The notes: generated by a model from the letters alone, not told the origin. A stretch of 64,000 nt of DNA from Cyprinodon diabolis (GCA_030533445.1 CM060081.1:39955611-40019610), one strand, 5' to 3'. Positions 46,330 through 57,904 are shown, counted from the stretch's first letter. A program made the numbers and translations.

Positions 46330-48435
46330 ATGTGAATAACAGAGATGGTATCTCATAACCCTTTCTTTCAAGACCAAGTCCAAGTGTAGACTTCAAGACC
46401 AAGACTGAGGCAGAATGTTTAGAATTACAACAAAATATATATTTTTTTACATCAAAAAGCAAAAACTAATGGAATAATAGTTAATTCAGCTACATAAATT
46501 TCTTCTTGCTATTAAACTAATTTTTTTCATACATCAGCATTCCCTGAAATTAATTATTTTGTTTACATTGTGTAATAAGTATATTAGAAATTATAGAAAT
46601 TCTTTGTTTTAGAAAACTGAGAGTAATCACCTTTTTCATATTTCAAAATAAAAGTTCTGAGTCAAATTGTAATAAAATTTCCAAATTTTGGGCTTTTAGT
46701 ATTATGTTTTGGGTTAATGTTTTACCAAATTTGCAAAATGTCTAAAACAGTCTTGCATATTCCAGGACTCAAGGTGAAAATCAAAAAGCTGTATATCATT
46801 AATAACTATTTAAATAGTAATATCTATAGCCTATGTATAGATAAACTTCTGAGTAAGCATACCCACATTGGTAAGTGGGAAAAATTTTTAGAATTGTAGC
46901 TTAAAGTTGAGATCGTTGTCCTTGTTTCAAAATATTTAATTGAATATCAGATAATGACATGACAGTAATTCTACAAATTGTCAAATATGCAACATGTTAT
47001 TTTATTAAAGGTGACCAATGCACATCCTCTAAATACCATGATCCTATATGAGTCAGCTTTCTGCATGGCTTAAATCTATTTGATATGAAAACAAAGCCAC
47101 CATGTCAGGGGCTGTCGAGGGCTCTGTTGCTTTGTTGTGCTTGTTGCACTTTGCTAGGAGTGGAAATATTAGTTTGCCAGTCAGCATTAGGCATGCTGCC
47201 TGTCCCCCCTGCTGACACAGACAGCACGCTGTTTTGATGTTAACAGCCAGGAGTGGGAAATAGGCCACAGCATATACAGCCACACCTCCATGCACTAATG
47301 GGTGAAATGAAACTCTTCCAGAATGTGACACAGCATGAGACATAACACAAAATTTGGCAACTACAGTGAATATAGAAACAACTGTTTCTGTGCTGGTTAA
47401 AAACAGTAGCGCTCCAACTGCCAGTTGCTCTGCTAGTATCTACAGACTCCTGAATTGAAAAACTGAGCCAAAGTCCATCTATCTTCAATTCAAATCTGAA
47501 CTGAGGTCAAAACTTTTTTTATTCTCTTTTATATCCTTAATCTCTGGTATCAAGAGTAGACAACCAAGGAAAAGTTCAAACATTCAGTTCTGTAAATACA
47601 GAAAAAATGTGTGAAGTCGGTCAGAAAATGTCATTTTTTGTGTTTGTTCTTTCAGTTTATTCAACTCCACTAGGAAGCTACAGTGTAAACATTTATAGGT
47701 TGAAGTGAACCATAATTCCCTCAACTGCATTTCATTTTCTTGCGGCAATCACACTTTGGGTCATATTTAAACTAGGGTGAAAGCCTTCAAGGGAAAGAAC
47801 GTTTCTGGAAAGACATGCAATCTGAATCTGAAGGAAACCCAATATCAATATGTCTCAGTTGTATTTATTTTTTAATATGTTTGTAGAGGAATGTATATTA
47901 TATATATTGATTAAATAGTCATTACCAGGAAGAGACCTTAAATGTTTCTCTCTAATGTAGCTTGGGAAGGAAATTACATGTAAAATCAATATCTTTATAA
48001 ATTCATATGAAAATATTTTATTGAAAAAATAATGCATCCACAGAACATCTAGAGTGAATCAGAATGAAGGAGAAAGAAAAAAATATAAATAAGAGTTCTA
48101 TGTATTTTTATGTGTCAAAAATATGGTGAATTTACATAATAGCTTTGAGGGCTAAGTACGTACATCACAACAGCATGCCAGTTGCTTCTGATATAAAAAG
48201 CCAAAATAACTCGGCTTGTATTCGATAAACATTGCTCAGCACTTGTAAGAGACATTGAAATAAACAAAAGACCAAAACAATAAAGCACACAGACTACACC
48301 CTGGTTCTCTACATTTTGCTTTCCAATTATTGTATTAATAAAAACAATTGAAAGAATTGATTAGGAAAATTATTTTTAGTTGCAATCATAATTTATATGT
48401 CTGGTCACAATCATCATTTTACATTAAGAGCGAAA
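46330..48435. other. No gene or defined repeat seen
   Basis: Sequence between the two family-2 LTRs. AT-rich. A 96-codon minus-strand frame at 47053-47343 has no splice context or domain. Confidence 0.4.
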
Positions 48436-48436
48436 A

Positions 48437-48494
48437 GAGGAGGCTTGCAAGGCTGAGAACACCATCCCAGCTATGAATTATGGTAGTATCATGA
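48437..48494 (+). pseudogene. Tc1-like transposase fragment A, left part
   Basis: EEACKAENTIPAMNYGSIM in one frame matches the 'xPKNTIPTVKHGGGSIMLWG' segment around the second catalytic aspartate region of Tc1-like transposases, with two glycines lost. It breaks off at 48494, where the LTR begins, and continues at 49153. Confidence 0.6.
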
Positions 48495-49152
48495 TCTTGG
48501 CATTGATGGCTGGCTTAATTGCTTGCTCCTTTCACCTGTCTAAATCTTCCCGGTTGTTCATTACTGCTCATCTAATCCACCTGCTCCTGCTTCTGTTTAT
48601 ACAGCTCAGTCCCTGCCATTGGGGCCAGATTATTGCTCATGTTTTAGTTCTCATTCTCGGGGGGCAGTGGAGAGAGGGTTTTTAGCCTTCCCTAGTGCTA
48701 CTGATTTCCTGATCTGCATCTCATTCACTGAGCATGCCTGTTCCCGTCTGTATGTTCTGCCCGAGCTGTCTTTTGACTCCTGGAAACCTGAAGCATCCTG
48801 TTCCTGTTGTTCTGATCTGTTTCTCTGACCTGGCTTGGACATTTGCATGTTCTCTGGGGCTGCAGCATCTGGGATGCTTTGGGTGGCGCCCATTGGCAGC
48901 TCACCGGCTGGATTCCATCTCGATCTCTGACAAGGGACTTAACTGTTAAACCAGGTTAAAGACAATATTCCTCCATCGGGTTGTCATTGTCACTAACCTG
49001 TGTTTCTCTTTAACTGGAGCTTCCAGTTATAGACGCCACAGCCGCAGTTACCACAGATCCACAGCCCAGCCTATTTTAAAAAAAATAAATAAATGCTTTT
49101 AATTATCCCACTGCCTGTCTCGGCTTGAATACTGGGTCCTTCTTTCCTGTGT
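48495..49152 (+). mobile_element. Family-2 LTR inserted in Tc1-like transposase
   Basis: Blocks GGCTGGCTTAATTGCTTG, CATCTAATCCACCTGCTCCTGCTTCTG, CATTCACTGAGCATGCCTG and CGGCTTGAATACTGGGTCCTTC match the minus strand of 45480-46324. Flanks are CATGA at 48490-48494 and 49153-49157, a 5-bp duplication that falls inside the transposase reading frame. The terminal bases have drifted from TG/CA. About 658 bp, shorter than its relative through internal losses. An A-rich AATAAATAAATG is the likely polyadenylation region. Confidence 0.65.
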
Positions 49153-49320
49153 CATGAACGGTAGTTGTATGCTTGCTGCAAAAGAAAATGGGGCGTTTGA
49201 CAAAATGGATGCAATCATGAGGAAAGATATAGCCAATATCACAAAACATTAGTCAAAAAGGTGACGCTTGGAGTAAAACAGGTCTTCAATGTGAGGCAAA
49301 TTAAATTACAAAGGTACTTA
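49153..49320 (+). pseudogene. Tc1-like transposase fragment A, right part
   Basis: Continues the frame interrupted by the LTR: GAFDKMDAIMRKDIANIT, matching 'GALDKIDGIMKKEDY'. A TAG follows shortly, and beyond that the DNA still resembles Tc1-like sequence (CAAAACATTAGTCAAAAAGG, CTTGGAGTAAAACAGGTCTTC) without an open frame. Confidence 0.6.
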
Positions 49321-49324
49321 TGGG

Positions 49325-49960
49325 GAACAAACCCAATATTTTGGGTTGTCCATTTTAAAGCTATCTCAGTCCCACAGAACAAAAACTCTTAGGGAGAGCT
49401 AAAAGAGGTTTGTGTATGCCAGTTCTATCAGCAGATATAGGCAACCATTTGAGCAAACTACCCTAACCTGGCCAAAAAAATGTCGCCACAGGGAGTTAAC
49501 TAAGCAAATAGGGACAAACCTCAGACTGAATTATTATTGCATGGGTCATTATTTTTTGGATGGCAATAAGAAATATAAGCCTAACTGGTTTAATGAGTTT
49601 CTTCTAATGTCTTAACCATGTCGAACAACACACAACGCATTACTAAAAACCTGAAGCAGAGTGAGGATCAATCTTCTTTGAGGAAAAAGTATAATGGATG
49701 ATCGGGATTGGTGGTGATCACTTAATCATTGTATGAAATGAAACTGAAGAGTAGAATTCTGGGCTATGATTTACATATAGTGAAAGTAAGAGCATTTTCA
49801 CATGCACAATGCAAAGTGAACTCAAGGTAATGGGACTAAACAGTTGTGTAGCCTTAAAAAACCATTTGGTGAGGCTTCAATTTGCTATGGAGCAATAAGA
49901 TTACAATGTGGAGTGATGGAAGAAGTATAAGTATACAAATATTCTAATGAATCCAGAGTT
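49325..49960. other. No gene supported
   Basis: May contain further decayed Tc1-like sequence, but no recognisable motif. Confidence 0.35.
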
Positions 49961-49984
49961 ACCTTATTTCAGAGTGATTGCTGC

Positions 49985-50553
49985 ATCATGTTAAGAAAAA
50001 AAGGGATGCACTGATCATGCCAGATGCCGGCTGTATTAGTCTGTGCGGTCATACATGATCTGGAGTTGCTGCAGTTGGTCAGGTCAAGCTTCAGTAACAC
50101 TACATGCTCAAAGAAATAGGTCAGCTGACTACCTGAATACAGCAAATAACCAGGTTATTCCATCAGTGGATTTCTTTTCCCCTCTGATGGTATTGGCACA
50201 ATTCAAGAGGACAATGGCATGATTAAGTGGCCTTGAATAGCGAAAGAGGGTTTAGGGAGCATAAGACATCTTTTCTTTTTTGTCGACCAAAGAGTCCAGA
50301 CCTTCACCCCATTGAGAATCTTTGGGATATGCTGGAAAAGGCTTTGCACGGCATTCAGACTTAACCATCATCACATTAATATCTTTGTGAGAAATACTGG
50401 GTGGAATAAAATACTGATAACATTGGGTAAAAAGAAATCTTGTGACATTGCACAAACAGCGATGTCACAGCGAATTCGTGCCGTAACCAGAAAAATATTA
50501 GAATGTGGGATTTTTTTTGTGATGACTTCTTTTTTTTTGACCATGCAGTGTAT
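49985..50553 (+). pseudogene. Tc1-like transposon fragment B, catalytic 3' half and terminus
   Basis: Decayed coding for the end of a Tc1-like transposase: DGIGTIQEDNG-like sequence near 50185, FREHKTS near 50255, then SPDLHPIENLWDMLEKALH at 50291-50350, the conserved block containing the last catalytic acidic residue (PIENLW). Downstream, AATCTTGTGACATTGCACAA, GATGTCACAGCGAATTCGTGCCGTAA and the end TTTTTTTGACCATGCAGTGTAT match the 3' part of a fish element. Frameshifts and stops throughout. Possibly a different copy from fragment A. Confidence 0.65.
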
Positions 50554-50555
50554 AT

Positions 50556-51195
50556 GAGAAACTTTTGAAAGGATACCAAGAATGTCTGTGTAAATTTTCA
50601 GCCATACTGTTCATGGCAACCAAAAAAGCTTTGGTTTGCATCTGTGTTGGAGTGTGTTTAGGAGGATGGACCGCCATGCTAATTAAATACATCAGACCTC
50701 CAACTACAGTTTGCTGGCAAAGACTCCTGGACAGTTGTCGGAACATTTTCAGAAAAAACTGAGCGAAAATCTGACTGCCTCCAAATTTAAGCCTGCGGAC
50801 ACCTACAGAGTTTCCTCAATACACCTACTTTTCACTGCAGTTAAATAAATGTCTTTTCACTGGAGATTAATGACTGCAGTTTGTAGTTATTTTCATAATG
50901 CATTCTTGAAATTGCATGAATCAATGACTGCCTTTTGGTTATGCATATTTCTTCCATTGTTCTGCATTTTCTTCTGTCAGAGCAGTTTGCATTTATTCTA
51001 TTCATTCACGTCGCTTTGTCATTTGCCTTGGTCTTTCTGCTTGTCCTTTAAATATCCCAAGTTTCTTTTAATCTTTTTGCACAGATGAGTGGGAGTCATC
51101 TTCTTTCTATGTTGCACTTATTGGAAGGGTGTTAAATGGGTTTTTTGTTTTTGTTTTAACTAGCTAACCATATGAACTCAGAGTTAAGGTGTGGG
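50556..51195. other. No gene or defined repeat seen
   Basis: Nothing I can assign. Confidence 0.4.
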
Positions 51196-51208
51196 AAATT
51201 AAACAATG

Positions 51209-51939
51209 TATCATGATGGGACTCTGTGATTAAACCCACATGCAGAACACCACACGAAGTAGGGTAAAAGTTTAACAATTTATTAAAGAGTTGCAAAAAC
51301 ACAGAAAAACAATGCACTGGTTCTGGTACTGGTCCGGGATTCGGTCTCACAGAGTATCTGTAGAGAGGGATAGTTTGGTTAGCCAGGCAGCAGAGATAGC
51401 TTGGCAGAGTTTGGATCTTGGTTTGTACCTGATGAGGTTCAGACTGTTCAGAGGAGAGAGGGAACCGGTTGGGTCCAGAGACTGTGATTCCAGCAGAGAG
51501 TTAAGCAGCGACAGAGCTAGCTTCGGGCTAGCGAGATTGAGACCCTGAGTTGTTCTGCTAGTTCTCCCCTGAGAACTAGTTGGAAGATTCTGGCTGAGGA
51601 TCTTCAGGTTTGGCTTCTTTGGGCAGGCAGGCAGGTTTCCAAACTTGAGCTCCTCCAGAGCTACTGAGTTCAGTCAGGTTTCCTGTGAGCAGAGAGAACA
51701 GAGACTGATTAGGATCAGGTTACTCTCTAGAGCAAACAGAGTTTCTTAGTTCAGATAGAGGCTCAGGTTCCGCTAACCAAAACTGGTCAACACTTCGGCG
51801 CCGAAGACAGGTCTGGTCGCTGCTTAAGTAGGGAGGTCTCCTGATGAGCTGATGAACCTCAGGTGTGTAGAAGGCTCCAGCTCAGGAGCCCCACAGCGCT
51901 CTCTGCTGGAGACAGGTGGCAGGTCTCCAGATCCCAACA
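51209..51939 (-). mobile_element. Solo LTR, family 3, with 5-bp target duplication
   Basis: The minus strand starts TGTTGGGATCTGGAGACC; its end is TCATGATA, where the relative at 58899-59822 has TCATGACA. Identical 5-bp flanks: CAATG at 51204-51208 and 51940-51944. AATAAA on the minus strand at 51279-51284. Carries a single copy of the region that is duplicated in the other copy. About 731 bp. Open frames across it are by-products. Confidence 0.78.
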
Positions 51940-51944
51940 CAATG

Positions 51945-52735
51945 TCAATCTGTTACTTCTAAGTTAACTTTTTTTTAGCAGCTCCTTGATGTTTTATGCT
52001 ATGATCAGACAAATCTGTATCATTGATATGCAAATAAAAATAGTCAATATATAGTTAATATATTGACATGGAGTTCTAATGAAACAGAAAAATCCATGTC
52101 TGTTTCTGCAGCCTCTTAATGCAATCAAGTGCCCATTCTCCTCTTTTTAATCTAAGATTGTAGCTGCAAGTGTAGAACTAGGTGTGTTATAATACATCCT
52201 GACCAGGTGCACCATATAACACCAGTTAAAAATGTCCAGCTCTGTCTCTGCTGGGATAAGATCCCAAACTTTACATTTCAGTGCATAAGAGGCTAAAATA
52301 TAAAACATAAAAATTATAATTGGCATTCAAATTATTGCAGATAAAAATTAAAGAACAAATGGAATTAGAGCATTCCTCCCTAATTGGAAGAAACAGTCTT
52401 CTGTTATCTAAAAAGTCCCTTCAACTTTAGAATTACTTAAAGTTTTACCTTGGGGCTCTGTTTCTACCCTTAATAGTAGCTGCATCATCCCCATTGCTTA
52501 ATAAAGCTATGATAGTTTCATGGAGGAAAGCATTGGCTCTCAACAGGGTCATGTTGCAGATGGTACAGTTTGGCCTGGTTTCTCAGTGTTTATCCCTGTT
52601 TCTCTCATAAATATAGCTATTGGCTTAGATTTTACTGCAACTAATTGTATGAGTTCTCTTTTATCATCTTGTCCTGAAAACTGGCTTAGAGCTCATCTTT
52701 TCACCTGTGTTTCTATCTTATAAAAAGCTAAGTAA
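51945..52735. other. No gene or defined repeat seen
   Basis: Nothing I can assign, except that the right edge may be eroded family-B repeat. Confidence 0.35.
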
Positions 52736-52737
52736 CT

Positions 52738-52870
52738 CAATAGGTGCACAGCGGCAGAAAACTGCTCACACTGAGCCTGGTTCTGCTGGAGGTCCCTCCT
52801 TATTAAAACAGCATTTTCCTCTCCACCGTGCATGCATGGTATGAGAGATTGCTGCAAACTCAACAGCACA
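52738..52870 (-). repeat. Fish interspersed repeat family B fragment
   Basis: Minus strand contains ATACCATGCATGCACGGTGG, AGAGGAAAATGCTG and CCTCCAGCAGAACCAGGCTC-AGTGTGAGC, as in 8150-8690. Confidence 0.7.
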
Positions 52871-53094
52871 ATATGTGGAACTGTCCATTGTTGCCACATG
52901 CTCATCCAGGAGGATTGAACTCTGCTAAGTCAATAACTAAATGCAAACAGCTGGCTTTCCCGTTTGTCTGCTTGATTTAACTGAATTGTCTTGATAGACA
53001 TTCTTGATAACATGTGCTTTGAATTGATACTATATTATTTTAATAATGTTGAATTTGTACTGATCTGAAAATGTAAGATTTTATAATTCTAGAA

Positions 53095-53230
53095 TATCTG
53101 AAGGCCATGCGATGGACTGGCGACCTGTCCAGGGTGTACCCCGCCTCTCGCCCATTGACTGCTGGAGATAGGCACCAGCACCGCTTGCAACCTACTTGGG
53201 ACAAGCGTGTCAGATAATGGATGGATGAAT
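53095..53230 (-). repeat. Fish interspersed repeat family A fragment
   Basis: GATGGACTGGCGACCTGTCC, GGGTGTACCCCGCCTCTCGC, CTGGAGATAGGCACCAGCAC and a terminal ATGGATGGATG. The same family as 7035-7335, opposite strand. Confidence 0.75.
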
Positions 53231-53234
53231 ATCT

Positions 53235-54240
53235 GATGTGCTTATGACTCATCAGTTTGATTCTGATAGTTCTTTCAGTCAGAAGAAAGCTGTAGGTATA
53301 AGTGCCTTTATACAAAGAAAAATGTAAGAGTTTGATCTCTAGCAAAACTCTGATAGAAGAAAAAAGTATTCTGATGCTGAGAGTTAAATGTTAAATGACT
53401 AGAACCACCAAGGGAGGAGCAATGATATTTGATTTCAGTCGTGCAAAAGGTATTGGAACATGACGTTTACTTTTGCCACAGTTACAGTAATATGTCTGAA
53501 ATTCAAAATACTCTGCTGAGATGAATCTAGGCCTCCAGGAACTTTGCTAAATATAGCAGGTTCAGTCATCTCTGGCCAACCAAAAGCAAACTGCTTGAAT
53601 CAAACAGATCTCTGGGAGGAAAGTTAAAAACAAATTCTTCCCCAAACAAGTTGCCTGATTTAGATACATTTTTATAAAAGAAGAGGAATAAATCCCAAGG
53701 AGATACTAAAAGTGTAAAGCTCTGATGTGATTATGATCAGGATTTTATAAAGATTGCTCATCTAAAACGGATTTTCTTAGTCTCAAATAAGATCTTGATG
53801 TTGTTGCGCTTATACTCATTGTATTCTCAGATCAGTTATAATCAACAGGCTGATGGACTAATTTGTACGCCTTTTTTAATGGTTATGGTTCACCATAGTA
53901 GACCAATCTTTTTTTTTAAGCCGTCACAAACTACAGCTCATGACCCACATTGGAGTACCTCAAGTTGCATTACTGAGGCTCATATTATTTTTAAAGTTTA
54001 CAATACCTTTAGTGAATCATTGTAGTACCTTTACAGACTACTTCAATTAAGATATTGTCCAATTAATGTCATTTAAGCCTCAGTGGGTGGACATGTATGT
54101 CTAGCACAAGTGCTAGCTCAGAAAAAAAGTTTGATGTCTGAAAATGTTCTTAGTTTTAAATGAGGAAAGACTGAAATCCTTGCGTATGCTTTAAACAACA
54201 TTATTCCTCTGGTTTTAAAGTTTGTTTGTTTTTTTACTGT
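53235..54240. other. No gene or defined repeat seen
   Basis: Nothing I can assign. Confidence 0.4.
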
Positions 54241-54244
54241 CATT

Positions 54245-54388
54245 ATACTGTCACAAGCACAGAGCAACAAAATGAACTCTCTGCATTTAACCTATCCCCT
54301 TGAGAGTAGTGGGTTGCCATTGTGCGGCGCCTGGAGAGCAGTGTGTGGTAAAGCGTCTTCGCTCAGGGACCGAGAGTGGCAGTCTGTA
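54245..54388 (+). repeat. Fish interspersed repeat family D, left part
   Basis: AGCACAGAGCAACAAAATGAAC, CTGCATTTAACCTATCC, GAGAGTAGTGGGTTGCC, TGGAGAGCAGTGTGTGG and GCTCAGGGACCGAGAGTGGCAG. A familiar teleost repeat, cut at 54388 by a MITE and continuing at 54680. Confidence 0.6.
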
Positions 54389-54679
54389 GGCCGATTTATA
54401 CTTCAAATCTAGGTCGTCTGCGTAGGTGTCACAGTGGACCCAGAGACGTCCCCGCCCTCTCCACAGACGCGCTGCTGCTCCTCTCCCAAACTGTAGATGA
54501 CCGCAGACAGTGCCGCAGACAGGAGGCATCTGATTGGTCAAATCTACATCCGCTCTCCACTTTGCGTATTTCATGTTTCTTCGCAGACCAGACTTCAAAA
54601 TTTAGCATAAATCAAAACTGTCTGCGTCATACCTGTGACAAGCTCACTGCGACACAGTGCTACTGGAGCATAACCGGCC
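54389..54679. mobile_element. MITE nested in family D repeat
   Basis: Left end GGCCGATTTATACTTCAAAT; right end on the minus strand GGCCGGTTATGCTCCAGTAG, so imperfect terminal inverted repeats. About 291 bp, GC-rich interior with CTGCG/CGCAG motifs and no transposase. The 'GGCC-GTTTATAC' ends resemble non-autonomous Harbinger or ISL2EU-type elements of fish; I cannot fix the target duplication. Confidence 0.5.
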
Positions 54680-54758
54680 CTTGTGGGAGTTGGGCTTGAA
54701 CTCAGAACCTCTGGATTTCAAGTGCAATGCCCTAACTGCTAGGCTGCCACTGCCCTTA
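54680..54758 (+). repeat. Fish interspersed repeat family D, right part
   Basis: GGGAGTTGGGCTTGAACTCA, GAACCTCTGGATTTCAAGTG, CAATGCCCTAACTGCTAGG, CTGCCACTGCCC: the usual closing block of this repeat. Confidence 0.6.
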
Positions 54759-54764
54759 GACGCT

Positions 54765-55925
54765 CAGTCCTTAAACCAGTTATTCTAATTCTACATCCAA
54801 GAGCCTTGGGGTGTATTTCATCTTTTGGTCTTAAACTAAATAAAAATCTCTGGACTATTTAAATTCAGCTGTATAAAAGGGAAGTAAAGCAGCCCAAAGG
54901 TAGGACATTAGGAATTCAAACATGTCTCGGAACCTACCATTCCTGAACTTTCAAAGGCAATCTTTCTTTTCAGCTAAATACAGAGATTTTTATCAGACTA
55001 TATAAATAACCTAAATACATTCACATAAAAATTCATGAGAAGATTATCTTCTTTTTTTATGTGTCTTTCATTAAAATAATAAAGATAAGAGACGAGCCAC
55101 TGAAAACTCTTCTGAAACATCTTCAGAATGTACCCATCTGTTATCTTGGTCACTAGTAATATTTCCCTGAGTTCTTTAAGGCTAAGAAGAGCTGCCCAAA
55201 GCAAAAAGTAACAACCTGTGCCCTTTCTAATCTCAACTGTTAATACAGTGTGTATTATGTTTCTAACACAAGCATGACTTAAAGCCCCATCACTTTAAAA
55301 AAAATACCAAGATCCGCCAGGTGGGACTGCCACTGAAATATTCCAACCATTTTATTTAAAAAGTGTTCTTTAAATGTTTTCTTAACTTGATTTATATCCA
55401 ACTTTTTCGTCTGGAATTATTAACTTTGGCAAAAAAATAGCTTATAAAACTGTGAAATAAATCACAAAAAAGCAGAAATATAGAAAACATGCATCACCAA
55501 AAAGGGTTCTTACATGATCATACCCACCTACTCAACTCAATCACAAGGTGGTGATAACAGCTGACCCAACTTTACTTTGAATTTACCATTTGAAAGCAGA
55601 GGCTTTGCATACTTACATTTTTCAAAATGCTAACACTATTATCACAACTTGTAAATCATTGGGTATAGGCTTTCCTCTCTTTTATCCTTTTCTTAATCCA
55701 TACTATCTATGTTGAAGCTAAAAATCATAACATACAGGGTTTTAAATATGTTTTCAAACTTTAAGAGGGTGACTCAAATGATAGTTTCAGACATTAGGAA
55801 AAAAAAATCAACCATTGGGGACAATTTAAGCGATCTGAAATGTTTCCTTATTGCCACAGAAAACCTAAATATACACACTCAGATAGAGAAATCACACAGC
55901 CTCCAGGATTTTTGTTTGGATATTT
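54765..55925. other. No gene or defined repeat seen
   Basis: Nothing I can assign. Confidence 0.4.
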
Positions 55926-55937
55926 CATCTCTCATAT

Positions 55938-56125
55938 GGTAAATGGCCTGTACTTTTATAGCACCTCATCAAGTCCAAGAATCCAAATGTGTTTTTCACA
56001 ATATTTTGTGATTCACAAGCTCTTGGTGGTCAGTGAAACCGCAGCAAGAGCTGCCCTGGGCCAGACAGGCAGAAGATAAGCTGCCATGGAGTCAACTGAG
56101 ACAGAATGATCGGGGCTTTAACCGG
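55938..56125 (+). repeat. Fish interspersed repeat family E
   Basis: GGTAAATGGCCTGTACTTTT ATAGCACC, a TTCACAATATTTTGTGATTC block, GCAGCAAGAGCTGCCCTGGG, GAGTCAACTGAGACAGAATG and TTTAACCGGCAACCCACC. The order matches a repeat widespread in fish ('GGTAAATGGCCTGTATTTATATAG'). Confidence 0.6.
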
Positions 56126-56129
56126 CAAC

Positions 56130-56530
56130 CCACCAGTTCCATGAGGAACCCCTTCCTCCTGACCCCTCATTTTACTAGTAAAGACAGGACTTTAAATTAA
56201 ACTTCATGTCTTTTCAATGGGTTCCTTTAGATGTCGAATGCAATATAAGCCTGCCTTGCTCATTTCAAAACCAGTTTTAAGCATCTGTGAAAAATGTTAG
56301 AATAATCAACAACAGACTGGAATCATTAGAAAAAGAAAAACACCATTTACACCCCAACCTGCATTTTTGTCATTAACCGACCAGTCATTAAGCTGATCGG
56401 TATACACACTAATATAGATAGATAATGCAGCAAATCCCTTTCCAAAGGAGACATGCCTTGTTGAGCAAATTATTCTGGCCAAAGTATACAGATGTTTTGC
56501 TACTTGTCTTAATTATTTTTTTTTATTATT
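56130..56530. other. No gene or defined repeat seen
   Basis: Nothing I can assign. Confidence 0.4.
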
Positions 56531-56539
56531 TCCTAGAAC

Positions 56540-56992
56540 TGTCTGGTTGAGCGGAGTTTTGAAGGAACCAACTGCAGAGATGAAGGCTGAGGTGGTTACT
56601 TGCAAGTTTAATATCCAAAAAAGGATAACAGAAGCAAAAATCAACAAACATAAATCCACAAAATCCAAAAATACTGAAATCCAGAAAACTCCCATGAGGT
56701 GTACAAAATGATGATAAAAAGGAACCACAAAACAGTGACTGAACAGGAGGTGTATATATGGAAGACAGAAACAAAGACCAGGCTAATCAGCAGAATGACA
56801 GTGGACAGAGAAACTAGAAGGGAGCTAGGGGAAAGGAGACAGACAAGAGGGCAACCAAGGGCAAACAAGAAACACATAAGAAATAAAATACAATCAAATG
56901 TAACTAGATTAACACAAAATGGAAATAAAACCGATGGAAAATCAAAGAAAAAGCTTATAACCCAACCAGAACCATAAAAAAAACTTCATACA
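56540..56992 (-). mobile_element. Solo LTR, family 1, third copy
   Basis: The minus strand shows CTTCTAGTTTCTCTGTCCAC, CTGCTGATTAGCCTGGTCTTTG, TTCCATATATACACCTCCTG and TGGTTCCTTTTTATC, matching the 12992-13413 copy block by block, including the TATA-like motif. Plus-strand start is TGTCTGGTTG; the far end is near 56992. No clean target duplication was found, so borders are approximate. Confidence 0.6.
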
Positions 56993-56999
56993 GTTCAGC

Positions 57000-57425
57000 T
57001 GCCTAGTTCTTTCCCCCAAGGTGGTCGTGATTCATGGCAGGAGCTAATTGTGGTTTTAATATCTCATGTTTAAACAGATTTCAATAGTGAGAGATGGGAG
57101 AAAATGTGTAAATAACTTGTGGAAAAAGGCCCCTAAATGTCATTGCTCAGCTAGTTAAGTATCTACAAGAGGAAAAAATAAAAAAATAAAAAAATTCCCT
57201 GACATACCAAAGGTTATATTTCCCCATAAGCATGCCTTTCATTGATGTTGGAAGGCTTACATAATTATTATACAGGACCTAAAATTTAAATCAAATATAC
57301 TTCCAGAAATAAAGCGGTCTTTTTATTTGCTAGAAATTATGTTTTTTGTCCTGCAAAGATTTGTTTGATAATTATGGTCATAATTAGCATATACATTTAT
57401 GTATACAATAAAGAAAAATCTACGT
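57000..57425. other. No gene or defined repeat seen
   Basis: Nothing I can assign. Confidence 0.4.
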
Positions 57426-57439
57426 TCCTACGCTCATCG

Positions 57440-57900
57440 ATGCTCATGAGCTATCGGTCATGATCGAAAGAACGAGATTCCGAATACAAGCTGCCGAAAT
57501 GGATTTTCTCCATAGTGTGTCTGAGGTCTCCCTTAGAGATAAGGTGAGGAGTTCAGTCATCCGGGGGGGGGGGGGGGGGGGGGGACACTCAGAGTAGATT
57601 CGCTGCTCCGCCACATCAAGAGGAGCTAGTTGAGGTGGTTCTAGCGTCTGGTTAGGATGCCAACCTGCTGAGGTGTTCTGGGCACATCCCACCGGGAGGA
57701 GACCCAGATGGAGACCCAGGACAAGTTGGAGGGACTATGTTGGCTGGTTTTCCAGCTGGGAAAACCTTGGGATTCCCCCAGAGGAGTTGACCCATGTGGC
57801 TGGGGAGAGGGACGTCTGGGCCTCCCTAGTGAAGCTGCTACCCCTGCTACCCGACCCCGGATAAGCGCAAGAAGATGGATGGACAGATGGATGGACGGGC
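57440..57900 (+). pseudogene. RTE/Rex3-type LINE, 3' end of reverse transcriptase ORF
   Basis: 57444-57562 translates as ERTRFRIQAAEMDFLHSVSE and continues SLRDKVRSSVIR. After the G-run the frame returns with FWAHPTGRRPRWRPRTSWRD and GIPPEELTHVAGERDVWASL, ending LPDPG and a TAA at 57862-57864. The blocks AAEMxFLRRV, RxRVRSSVI, TGRRPRGRPRTRW and GIPPEEL...W are the C-terminus of a common fish LINE. The tail GATGGATGGACAGATGGATGG fits the GATG-repeat 3' end described for Rex3/RTE elements, the reason I favour that family. 5' truncated; a 22-G run interrupts the coding. Confidence 0.65.
57563..57584. repeat. (G)22 homopolymer inside LINE
   Basis: An uninterrupted run of 22 G within the LINE coding remnant. 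It is the only long G run in the window and has clear G-quadruplex potential. Confidence 0.95.
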
Positions 57901-57904
57901 ATAT

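Noticed and set aside
47053..47343. 96-codon minus-strand open frame
   Set aside because: No domain-like motif and no splice sites; more likely non-coding.
56513..56977. Several 70-90-codon frames on both strands
   Set aside because: They run through the minus-strand solo LTR at 56540-56992; no conserved protein feature.
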